Source of the DNA: Luzula sylvatica
Lineage: Eukaryota; Streptophyta; Magnoliopsida; Poales; Juncaceae
Assembly (NCBI GenBank): GCA_946800325.1
Contig: OX326961.1
Span: 7,232,655-7,296,654 of the forward strand
DNA length: 64,000 bases
Direction: 5' to 3'
In this document: positions 35,009 through 45,050 of the stretch, in pieces
Layout: each line of letters opens with the position of its first letter
Numbering within the stretch: position 1 is the stretch's first letter
Notes under the pieces: model-generated
What the model was told of the DNA's origin: nothing
Database searches by the model: none
What the model saw: only the letters and a program-made list of their open reading frames with translations
Translations under genes and position numbers: made by a program

Positions 35009-35026
35009 GACGCTGCTGCCGGGGAA
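35009..35026 (+). promoter_or_regulatory. Athila-type primer-binding site (decayed)
   Basis: TGACGCTGCTGCCGGGGA closely resembles the TGGCGCC(G)TTGCCGGGGA site of plant Athila/Tat retrotransposons. It differs by three transitions consistent with cytosine deamination. It follows the LTR end CAACA by 3 nt. Confidence 0.6.
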
Positions 35027-35400
35027 TTAATGTTTAAATTATTAGATTATATATATTTTCAAACTTCTTATCTTAAATTCTAAACTTTTTAAATTGTGTT
35101 CAATCTAGGTACCATCAAGATGAATTCTCAAGGGAGGGTCTTAGAAGAAACATTCGGAAGAATTCAAGAGGAGATAACGAAATTTTTCACGCCAATTTCG
35201 ACTAATGTTAATCGAAAAATGCATAAGGCAATCTCCAATCTCTTCATGAGAGTACTCAAGGGTGGTTGAAAGGCTGCTAAAAGCACAAGATCTTCATTTA
35301 ATATCGAGATAGGCTAACTTTGAGTGTCTAGCCCAAAGACGTAAAAGAAAGGGCGTTTGTTGGGAGGCAACCCACGCACCAAAAAAATTCAGGTTTTATC
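35027..35400 (+). mobile_element. Collapsed internal region of the Athila-like element
   Basis: About 100 bp after the primer site an ATG (35120) opens a brief frame (MNSQGRVLEETFGRIQEE). The sequence then jumps to GTTGGGAGGCAACCCACGC (35360-35378), a motif I associate with the region after pol in Athila/Tat elements. Almost the whole gag-pol is therefore deleted. Confidence 0.5.
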
Positions 35401-37373
35401 TATCCATCTTTTTCCATAATAATACATATATTGATGATGTGGACTATGTCACTATATAATTGCAAATTATGAAGAATTTATGTATTATTGATTTACATCA
35501 ATTTTACAACATGTTAGATTATTTTAATGATGTGGACTATATAAATCGGTAATTGCCAAATTAATGTTATAATGCTCTACAACAACAAAAAATTAATATT
35601 ATTTCTTTTGTTTATACGAGATGTCTAATTAGATTAAATTTATTTCATCCTATTTCGAAACCCTTCTTTGCAATTATCAAAAAATATAATAAACCGTCTG
35701 ATAAGGACTAGCTCCAATCCTGATCTCAAGTTCGATTAACTAATGATATATTTTTGGTTTAATGGATATTTACTAGGTTATTTTAAAACATGCACCATAA
35801 ATTGTTAATTTATATTATTGACTATTGTATATGTATCATAATATAAAATATAATTTAATATATTATGAAATATTTTAATAATAAAATACAGTGCAGCGTA
35901 TACATTTGGAAATAATTGCCACATTTTGGAAAAAAAAACTAGGTAAGGATCATTATTGATACATTTCACATTTTGCAGAGGTGTTCGTGATATTTCACAT
36001 TTTGGAGCCCATGTTTGAAATTTTGAGGTTTTTTATGTATTTCACATTTTGAAGGGGTATGTCTGATTTTTTTGTAAAATTAGGAGATGAGGTATTAAAG
36101 ATATTTTTCATATTTTTAGGGGTGTTCATTATATTTCACATTTTGATTGCGTATATTTGATTTGTTTTTCTTCTAACATATTTGCTTTTGAATAATCTAC
36201 AACGAACCTGAAAATCAGAGAGACCTTATTACGAGGCTTTAGTGCTCTTCTGAATTGAGTATCGATACGCAAAACCTTGCGTTGAACCAAAACACAGAGA
36301 ACTGGTACGGGGTGCACATCATATTACATGCAAGAGATAAATTGAACATGTTGAAGCAAGAGACCTTGCGTTGTAGGGGTGTTCATCATATTACACGGTG
36401 AATTAGCTACTTATATTTCATTTTCATAAAACTCGTGCTCATTATATTTAATTTTCATAGTGAAAAGTTCATATGCCAAATTTAGCATATAGCGGGAAAA
36501 TATCATATGTCATAGTGAAACTCAAGTTGAATTTTATATTCTTATTATGAAAAAAAAAAGGACGAGTTTTTTCAAGAATGATAGATGTCCCGAATCAGTT
36601 CACAAATCAAATCCCGAAATTAAATTATATATACAAAAAATAATCAATAACTGTGGGACCCACTTAAATTTTATACATAAAAAGCCCATTCGGGATTTGT
36701 TCGGTGGATTTCTTATGTGGGAGTAGCATTTCTGTTTTTTTTTATTATAAATAGAGAAGGTTTATATATAAAGAGCAATGCTTTCATACACCACAAAATT
36801 TGGCTCTTTTCTTGATAAATTTAATCCAAACCCTCCGATAATACAGGGGCATTTTAGGAAGAATAAAGTACAGCCGGTTCTTTGTTGGAAGAACAAAACC
36901 AATCCCGCTTCATTAATTGTCTTGGAATCAGTTTACCTTGAATAATATGTCGATATGTTATGGCATACAATTTATAGTCATTCGGACATAAAATAAGAGT
37001 GGTTCACATATTTTTAGTTTCCACACTACATTATTATTTTTTGTAAATGATTGTTCTGATATCATATTTTTATTTAATTTCTCTTGCAAGGTGTATTGGG
37101 CCAAGAAAAATGTATTGGACTTATAACTAATATCTTAAAAAATATATGTGGCCTTTCAAAATTTAAGATCCTTGACATTAACCTCTTGAGCTAACATGGT
37201 GGGCTGGTCCTGTACCTGCGTGATTGTGCTGGACATTACCTGTTGCAATCTTTCTTTCTTTTTGCCTTTCTGCGAGGAAGATACATGTTGTTTTATTGAT
37301 CATATTCCTCAGTTTATATACGATATTTTTCTTCATAATATTAACTTATAATATTTTTTACATTACTCACAAG
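35401..37373. other. AT-rich stretch with MULE-like remnant; no gene
   Basis: At 35965-36150 and 36375-36400 short phrases such as ggggtgttcgtgatatttcacattttg recur. They resemble the TIR tiling of the Mutator-like element at 24571. No complete pair of ends or duplication was found. Short open frames at 36129-36317 and 37224-37415 are not supported. Confidence 0.4.
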
Positions 37374-37490
37374 CAGTGTTGCAAAAAACGGTGTAAAACG
37401 GTAAAAAAACGGTAAAACGGTGCCAAACCGTCCCGTTTTTTGCAAGAAAAATTCAGAAAACGGTCAACCGTTTTTTTACTGTCTTTAAGA
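37374..37490 (+). mobile_element. hAT left-end fragment, ACGGT-rich
   Basis: CAGTGTTGCAAAAAACGG and the following ~100 bp are nearly identical to the left end of the complete hAT element at 40591. The right end is missing; the sequence breaks off at the foldback region starting near 37490. Confidence 0.75.
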
Positions 37491-37505
37491 CATAGAGATG
37501 TTATG

Positions 37506-38228
37506 GTAAAATTTGGATAATTTCGATTCGTCTATTTAATTAAAATGATAACCAGTACATGTTAGCTGTTAACTTAATATATAATTAATAATTGTTTGAA
37601 TTCATAAATTTGAATAAATTTTACTGAATATTTAATTATATATCTTAATTATCAATATAATTGAACGTAATTACTAAATAATGGAGAATTCGGCGTGTAC
37701 ACATTGGAGGGGTTTAATTTTTTTATATATTTTTTCAACAGATGCCACGTGTGTGTCAGATATTAAAAATAAAAAAATTAATTTCCTCCAAAATGTACCC
37801 GCCGAATTATCCATTATTTAGTTATTACGTTCAATTATGTTGATAATTAAGAAATATAATTAAATATTCAATAAAATTTATTCAAATTTAAGTATTCGAA
37901 TCATTATTAAATATGTATTAAGTTAACAACCAACATGTACTAGTTATTATTTTTATTAAATATACCAATTTAGAACATAGATAATGTTATGGTAAAATTC
38001 GGAAACAAATACCAAATTTTATCATAACATGATCTATGTTCTAAATTAGTATATTTAATTAAAATAATAACCAATATATGTTAGTTGTTAACTTGATACG
38101 TAATTAATAATTGTTCGAATTCATAAATTTGAATAAATTTTACTGAATATTTAATTATATTTCTTAATTATCAACATAATTGAACGTAATAACTAAATAA
38201 TGGATAATTCGGCGGGTACATTTTGGAG
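37506..38228. repeat. Foldback: three ~215-bp copies in +, -, + orientation
   Basis: Copy 2 (37785-38002) is the reverse complement of copy 3 (38012-38228), with a loop of only ~9 nt. Copy 1 (37506-37712) is a direct copy of copy 3 and pairs with copy 2 across a ~70-nt loop. Shared landmarks are ttgaataaattttactgaat, attgaacgtaat and ggataattcggcgggtac. A transcript through here would form a long hairpin. Confidence 0.92.
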
Positions 38229-38259
38229 TAGAATAAAAAAAAAATTTTATAAATTGCAC

Positions 38260-38475
38260 AAAGTGCTCGACCTTTCAAAGGTCGAGCACTTTAGAGAGAG
38301 AGAGAGAGAGAGTGAGAGAGCATCATCATTGCAAAATTGCTCGACTTTTCAAAGGTCGAGCAGTTTGGAGAAATAATTAATCCTGTCCTGTAATCAGGTG
38401 ATTAAGGAATAAAAGCGCTCGACTTTTGAAAAGTCGAGCAGTTTAGCAATCTCTCGACTTTTCAAAGGTCGAGAG
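38260..38475. repeat. Four perfect or near-perfect short palindromes
   Basis: At 38260-38292 two perfect 16-nt arms (AAAGTGCTCGACCTTT) surround a single C. Related palindromes lie at 38339-38361, 38417-38439 (11-nt arms, GCTCGACTTTT) and 38451-38475. All share CTCGAC[C/T]TTT[C/G]AAA[A/G]GTCGAG. A (GA)n tract (38293-38312) sits between the first two. Confidence 0.95.
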
Positions 38476-38713
38476 TGTTATTTTCCAAATTTTGAAACTA
38501 GTTGGTCTATTTTTGGTAATATGAAACTTATTTGGTCTAAACAGTAAAATTTTCCTATTATTAATGTTTGAACTTTGGAGTAAGATTATGTTTTTAGATT
38601 AAATTGAATATGATGTTGGATCAAGTTTGTCTTTTTGGATCTCCAACTATGAAGAATTTGAGGATCCAAAATTGAACTTTAAATTTGGAAAGGGGCAACA
38701 CAAGGTATAAGCT

Positions 38714-38935
38714 TGAGAACAGAGGAGTAGAGAAGGTGTGAGAAAGAGGAGAGCTCGAGCTATGACTATGAGCTTGCATGAGGTTGAGAACAGAGGAGTA
38801 GAGAAGGTGTGAGAAAGAGGAGAACTCGAGCTATGACTATGAGCTTGCATGAGGTTGAGAACAGAGGAGTAGAGAAGGTGTGAGAAAGAGGAGAGCTCGA
38901 GCTATGACTATGAGCTTGCATGAGGTTGAGAACAG
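38714..38935. repeat. 71-bp tandem repeat, about 3.2 copies
   Basis: The phrase gagaacagaggagtagagaa starts at 38714, 38785 and 38857, and partly at 38928, giving a 71-72-bp period. Copies are nearly identical. Minus-strand frames of 60-67 codons over it (SCKLIVIARALLF-type) are repeat-driven and not annotated. Confidence 0.93.
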
Positions 38936-40128
38936 AACAATGGGACAAGGAGCAGTGAGAGTAAATGGAACCTGAGCCCGGTGTTAGATATTGTATGGGG
39001 GAGAAAGCAATAAATCAGGACCATATGCTACACACACATCACATATGCATCCTGCGAACAAGGTGTTAAAATAAAATTACATAAATATAATTGTTAAAAT
39101 AATATTATTTGAAATTGCCCATGACCAAAAAAATCACTCTTAACTTCTAACTAAATATGACATCATAAATATTTAAGAGGTAAATATGTCATTTTTATTT
39201 TAGGATATATAATATATAAATCTTCCAGTCTATTTTGATATAATTAATGTACATTAAAACATAAACACAAAATATATGTTCTATTTTCATCATATTTTGA
39301 CTACTAAGCATAATTGAAGCAAAACACAAAATGAACAAAAAAACACTAGATTTTGCGATTATGCCCAAATAAAACATCAACTTTTGGTAGTAAATTATAA
39401 CAAATTGATATTATAATCCTATAAAATAATATGTTATCCAAATTGATATTATAAATCCAGTGAATACTTTCCCTCATGGTGACACTGCGAAAACAACAAA
39501 AATGAAAATGCATCCAAAGACAACCTATGCCAGCAAGAAAAGATGATGAATTAAAAATTAATGATTATAATGTAACTATTTGTACCTTTGAATCACTATT
39601 TGTACTTACCAGGTTTGGAGATCTCCATTCTTTTGAATCACTATTTGTACTTTTCTTTAATAATTTCTCCATATTAAGGAAATCAATTTCGGATTATCAA
39701 GCCTTTTGAAGGCAAAACAAAGATCGAATTGGTTCTGGAATTTTCCAGCTTCTGTACAACCAAAAAACTGAACTCGAACAATGCAACTCTTCTTTCTTCT
39801 ATTCACCTTATAAAAAATAACCCGTTCATGAAAATCAGAAATTAGAAGAGTGCTATGTAAAATTGCAAAAAGGCCCTCATTAAGTGTAAAATTGAATGAA
39901 GAAAACAAACCTCTGTTTTCTCGCAGATTTTATTTTTCATCCCACAGCTCGATTCTCCGGTGACGGTGAGGAATGAAGAAAACAAACCTCTGTTTCTCGC
40001 AAACCTTTGTTTCTTAGACGAGTCGATCTGAAGAAAGTAATCGGCAAAAATGAAAGAGAGAAATTAGAGGAGAAAGGGGAGAAAGGGGATAGAACGGAGG
40101 AGAGAAAATGGATCTGTTTCCGTACAAA

Positions 40129-40131
<3 letters not shown>
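38936..40131. other. AT-rich stretch, no supported gene
   Basis: A short repeat (tcactatttgtactt) occurs at 39592 and 39639. A minus-strand frame at 39657-39908 (83 codons) has somewhat protein-like composition but no recognised family. The phrase aaacaaacctctgttt occurs at 39904 and 39980. Confidence 0.4.

Positions 40132-40199
<68 letters not shown>
40132..40199. repeat. (AT)n-(AG)n compound microsatellite
   Basis: About 27 bp of AT pass directly into about 40 bp of AG. Several open frames of 60-112 codons on both strands (YIYIYI / REREREs / SLSLSL) arise only from this tract. Confidence 0.95.
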
Positions 40200-40202
<3 letters not shown>

Positions 40203-40590
40203 AAGGGGTAGATCCCAACGTTCGGATTTCTCTCGATGTGACAGCTGGACAAGAATGTGGATTTTTTGTGGTTTATATTGTAGTACTCTTTCTGTTGTTA
40301 GTCTGCATTTGTTTTCTTTGCACCTAACCAAATCACAACTCACATATATCAAGTAATTTCGTATTCATAAAATCATCGTGTAACTTTATTTTTCTTTTTG
40401 GATGTTTGCAAAAGAGCCCCTCCATTATGACTGAATTGCAAAATGGTATGCCTTGTTGGAAATTTGAAAAGAAGGTTGTATGTATGTTGCGAATGGATTT
40501 ACGGAAAGGTTTTTTGTAATTTAGTCATAATAATTTTTTGTTTGTTATTCCACCTACACACTCTTTGGTTCTCTCTCTATGTGTATCATC

Positions 40591-41322
40591 CAGTGTTACA
40601 AAAAACGGTGTAAAACGATGTAAAACGGTAAAACGGTGCCAAACCGTCCCGTTTTTTGCAAGAAAAATTCAAAAAACGGTCAACCGTTTTTTTACAGTCT
40701 TTGACCGTTTTTTTTGTCAAAAAACGTTTTAAACGTTTTTTTTGACCGTTTTTTTCATAAAACAAATTTTTTTTAAATCTTTTTTTTTTTTTTTTTTTTT
40801 TAGTGTTTTTTTTTTTTGCATTACAAACCGGTAACTGTTTCGTAGTAAATTTGGAGAGAGATCAAATGTTCTCTTTCAAATAACAACTGTAATTAGTGGT
40901 ATTTTGTGTTTAATTCTTACATGAACAAGGTAATTCTGGTCCAGCTTATCATGGTTAATTATTTTGTGTATAATTTCGATTGACGCATCTAATTAGTTGA
41001 TCGTTTTGTCTAATTAGATAGCTAAGAATATTTATTCTGATATGTTTAGGTCGATGGACATTTATTCGATATGTTTTATGAATATTTCATATGTTTTTTT
41101 TAAATTTTAGACTTTCGTGTATGTTTAAGCTGAATTATAAAAATTGAATTATTATATTTTTGTTAGTTTTATTTTTAAATTTCTATTATAATTGTTATAA
41201 AATATTGCCGATTTAAGTAACCGTTTTTTAACCGTTTTTTTACCGTTTTACGACCGTTTTACAGTAAAACATTAAAACGGTGGCCGACCGTACCGTACCG
41301 TTTTCCGTCTTTTGCAACATTG
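40591..41322. mobile_element. hAT non-autonomous element, 8-bp duplication
   Basis: The left end CAGTGTTACAAAAAACGG and the reverse complement of the right end, CAATGTTGCAAAAGACGG, match at 15 of 18 positions. GTATCATC flanks both sides (40583-40590 and 41323-41330). Subterminal regions carry many AAAACGG / CCGTTTT motifs in opposite orientation at the two ends, as expected for transposase-binding sites. There is no transposase frame in its 732 bp. Confidence 0.92.
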
Positions 41323-41730
41323 GTATCATCTCAGAATCACCATGCAAACAAACTATGGTGTGTTGCAAGTTGCAACATGACAAAAGTGAAAATCTAGTGT
41401 TGCTGCAAGTAAACATTAACATGATTTTGAATTTAACATTTTTTCTTCCTATTTTCTGTTTAATTAATTTTTTCGGCTATTAATAATTATAAAAAATATG
41501 TTAATAGTTTTTGATTGACATGTCTATCTTTAATATATTTTTTTGTCTATTCTTTTATTTAAGCAGCACTACATATTGTATGGGGAATTTTATGGTATTA
41601 ACTTCTTTTTTTATATTAGATATTTTCAAAAGAGTTTCGAACATTTTGTCAATCAATGAATATTTATTGATAAAATTCATGTGTATTTTTATCAATTAAT
41701 GCTAGACAAATAGAAAGTGTTTATGATACA
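41323..41730. other. AT-rich spacer, nothing recognised
   Basis: Open frames at 41280-41483 and 41511-41699 are T-rich and unsupported. Confidence 0.35.
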
Positions 41731-41970
41731 TATTATACTTATGTATAAAGTTGGAAGAAATGGAGCTCATACATGAGGCCACGTCATCAAGGGCTTTTTT
41801 GTAAAAAAAATATTATACTTATGTATAAAGTTGGAAGAAACGGAGCTCATACATGAGGCCACGTCATCAAGGGTTTTTTTGTAAAAAAAATTATACTTAC
41901 GTATAAAGTTGGAAGAAATGGAGCTCATACATGAGGCCACGTCATCAAGGGCTATTTTGTAAAAAAATAT
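41731..41970. repeat. 80-bp tandem repeat, three copies
   Basis: Units starting attatactta-gtataaagtt lie at 41732, 41812 and 41890 and contain gaggccacgtcatcaagggc. Differences between units are few. The array lies at the inferred 5' side of the Helitron that ends at 42596. Confidence 0.92.
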
Positions 41971-42596
41971 TTTTAAATTTACATTTTGGTCCTTTTTAGT
42001 TTAAAAAATTACATTTTGGTACTTTTTATTTATATTTTGATCCTCTCTTATTTACATTTCGGTCCTTTTTTACATTTTTGAATTTACATTTTGGTCCTTT
42101 TTAATTTAAGTTTATATTTTGGTCCTTTTTATTAACATTTTGGTCCTTTTTTATTTATATTTCAGTCCTTTTTTACATTTTAATTTATATTTCGGTCCTT
42201 TTTATTTATATGTTGGTCTTTTTTAGTTTTAATCTACATTTTGGTCCTTTTTATTTACATTTCGGTTTTTTTTTTTACATTTTTTTCTTATTTTACATTT
42301 GGTCTTTGTTTCCTATTTTACATACATATTAAAATTTGTGAATATGTCCTGATTATATTAATCGAATTTAGAAGCACCTGAGCAAATGCTATTTATACAA
42401 ATTATATTAGAAAATAATATTCGTGATAGACTAATTTCGTGAACCTCATACATATATTGACATCATGATATTTGCAAATATGTCGTGATTAGATTAATTT
42501 AGTTCAAACGTATGCGCATTAATTCGCACACGCGTTAATTCTATTTAAATAATTATATAAAAAACATCCCGCGCAATTGCGCGGGGATAAAGCTAG
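41971..42596 (+). mobile_element. Helitron 3' portion with TTTGGTCC repeats
   Basis: 41980-42310 is an irregular array of acattttggtcctttttatt phrases. 42333-42596 is homologous to 4704-4986. The terminus is canonical: a perfect 18-bp hairpin CCCGCGCAATTGCGCGGG (42568-42585), then GATAAAG, then CTAG (42593-42596) and T. The 5' end was not found. Confidence 0.75.
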
Positions 42597-42699
42597 TATA
42601 ATATATATAAAGAAAAAATCCAATTAACTACCAATACCCAAAATATTTTTGTCAAAAGATCTTATTATAGAATCACTCATATTGTATATTATATTATAC

Positions 42700-43045
42700 T
42701 ATAATACTAAGATTAAACATTCCAGTGATTTCTCTCCTACCGACACGTGGCCACGCTTTGTGCCAGCACGTGTTGCTTTTCCTCTTCTTACCCTCGCGAC
42801 ACTCTCTTCTCATTTCGGCTCGCCAAAAAAAAAACGCCGTCTCGCCAAACCCTAGCTTGCGACGTCCGGCGGCTGCTTCGAGTTTAAGCGAAGAGGAAAG
42901 CCGAGGAACGATGGTGTCGCTTTTCCTCTCTCTGACGCTGCTGCCAGTTGAGACTTACGGCCTCCACATTGGCGAAAGGGGGATTTCATCTGCAACAACG
43001 GCCTGGAATCGCTACGAAAACAAGTATTACTTTCATAAATATTGA
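42700..43045 (+). other. GC-richer gene-start-like segment with 44-codon frame
   Basis: This island is clearly richer in GC than its surroundings. It holds a GACACGTGGCC G-box, an AAACCCTAGC motif common in plant 5' leaders, and an ATG at 42911 opening MVSLFLSLTLLPVETYGLH to a TGA at 43043. The family is not recognised. It may be the captured or residual promoter and first exon of a gene; no second exon was identified. Confidence 0.3.
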
Positions 43046-43216
43046 ACTATCACTACAATACTTTGAACTTTCTCTAGACCATAAACATTTTGTTCTCAAA
43101 AAACAAAAAATATAATAATATAAAAATTAACATAATAAAATTGGGATGAATTTGGATATACAAAGGCCAGTACGCTAATTATTGGTATGAGTAGATATGG
43201 GGCTTAATTTGATTTT

Positions 43217-43221
<5 letters not shown>

Positions 43222-43273
<52 letters not shown>
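43222..43273. repeat. (AT)n microsatellite
   Basis: About 52 bp of alternating A and T. Confidence 0.95.
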
Positions 43274-43275
<2 letters not shown>

Positions 43276-44486
43276 CACTGTTAGTATAAAGGATCAGTAC
43301 ATGAATAAATGTCTAAAAGTTTGGATGTTATAAATTGGAATATTGTACGTAGTAGGGATTCAAGATTTATAATTTGGTCTGTGAACCGATAGAAGTATTG
43401 TTGCCGATGCAAATAAGTATTGTTTTTAATATGCTCGCAATATGCACATCTAATTCATCTGATAATGTATTTATTTAGATACAATTTGTTATCTAGTCAA
43501 TGTAATAAATAAATTAAAGCCTTCTTCATTGTTTTTAAAAAAAAAATTAAAAAATCAATCGACAAAAACAAAAACGACCTCATTGAAAAAATTAAGTTCT
43601 TATAATACAGCAGCCCTGATTAATCACCCAAGTGTGTTCAATAATAAATAATTAAATCAACGTACACGCAACCTCCAAATAATAAAGTAGTAACACAACT
43701 CTTTTAATTCAACCAATAGTGACATAACAAAACCCGTGTAAGTAATCTGAGCAGGATACGCCAAACAAAAATCATTGTTTTTTTTTTTTTTTAAACAAAA
43801 ATCATTGTGAAGAAGGCAAAAATGCCTCGAGACCTGCGAAACCGAGTATATTCAGGAGTCATTTGCTTACGCTTGACCTGAAAAATGATACATTCATTAA
43901 AATTAAAATTATAAATAAGACTGTCTTCATGGACATGTTAATAAATAATAAGATCTCGCCTTATGGAAATTACCCCTTTACCCCTTCGAAATCTATGCAC
44001 AGATGAAGACTTTATCCATCACCGTAAGCAAAAGCATCGATAGGTTTTGTCAATCTCTACTAACATGTTCCAGCAGCCTGCCTTGCACAAGTCGCAACGG
44101 TGATACTCAGGCTAATTGCTTCACATCTACAAATAAAATTCAATTTTAATTTTAATTACGGCTTATTCATGAATATTTAATAATTTAAGGGACTTGATCA
44201 AAAATTGTGTAGCAATCTTCATCTTGAACGAAAATATATGTACTATCTGTTATATCTAATATTATTCTAACAACCTTAAAAATATATATACTATAATTAC
44301 AAGTATAATTACAAGTCTGTGTTTATTAAACTCAATAAGTAAATAAAAGTTAAAGCTGGTGCATTAAATCATTTCTCAAATGTTATATTACTGCATGGGC
44401 TATTTTGGGTACCAAATGGAAATTATAATATTGGAGCAAAATTCAAGAATTAAGGAAATAATATTAACTTCGATTGACTAACCATT
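43274..44486. other. Spacer with possible minus-strand exon remnants
   Basis: On the minus strand TTTTTCAG at about 43884 precedes a plausible short exon (VKRKQMTPEYTRFRRSRG, down to about 43825). A second GC-richer block at 43990-44130 reads SLSITVATCARQAAGTC on the minus strand. Neither belongs to a family I can name and they do not join in an obvious way. Nothing else is seen. Confidence 0.25.
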
Positions 44487-45050
44487 GATTTACCAACCCC
44501 CTTATTTTTCACTTATTTTTGAGCTTCATCATGAACCCACATCATCATCCTTATCATGATTATTAACCATTATATGATGTAATGTGACTTCATCACATAC
44601 ATTAATATTATATGTGATCATTTAATACGTGTATTTTGTATGAATATTTTTAAGTATTAATTTGAACCATTAGATGTAGTAATGTGGTTTAATCTCAATC
44701 ATTAATTTTTTTGTTAGATTTTTTGAAGATCATATTTTGTGTAGTCATTTATGTGTCATTATTTTACACCATGTTTTGAGCATTCTTAGAATGTCACATC
44801 ATCCTATATTAATGATGTGGCATTTTATTATTGGTTAGAATTACATTATACCAAGTCTAATCAATTGTTTAACATTTCACATAAAATTACATGATCAAAT
44901 GTGAATATAATGGAATATGAAAAATTTATATATAAAATACTAATAATTTAATATGTAATATTATAAACATACAACATATATTAGTATTATTTTTAGAAAT
45001 TTAATTTTATAAAGCCATCAAATATATTCATTTTAATTTTCTCCTTAATT
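44487..45050 (+). mobile_element. Helitron-like copy related to 9728-11043
   Basis: The 5' similarity (tttaccaaccccc-ttatttt) and ordered internal motifs (cacatcatcat, ttttacaccatgttttgagca, tcacataaaattacatgatc) match 9728 onward and 14480-14870. The 3' hairpin with CTAG is missing. Confidence 0.5.

Noticed and set aside
37224..37415. 63-codon frame with hydrophobic stretch
   Set aside because: It runs into the hAT terminus at 37374 and has no start context or homologue that I recognise.
38647..38948. Two minus-strand frames with signal-peptide-like sequence
   Set aside because: They lie entirely on the 71-bp tandem repeat and repeat the same peptide.
40007..40352. Several open frames of 60-112 codons on both strands
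   Set aside because: They are produced by the (AT)n-(AG)n microsatellite, giving YIYIYI, RERERE and SLSLSL runs.
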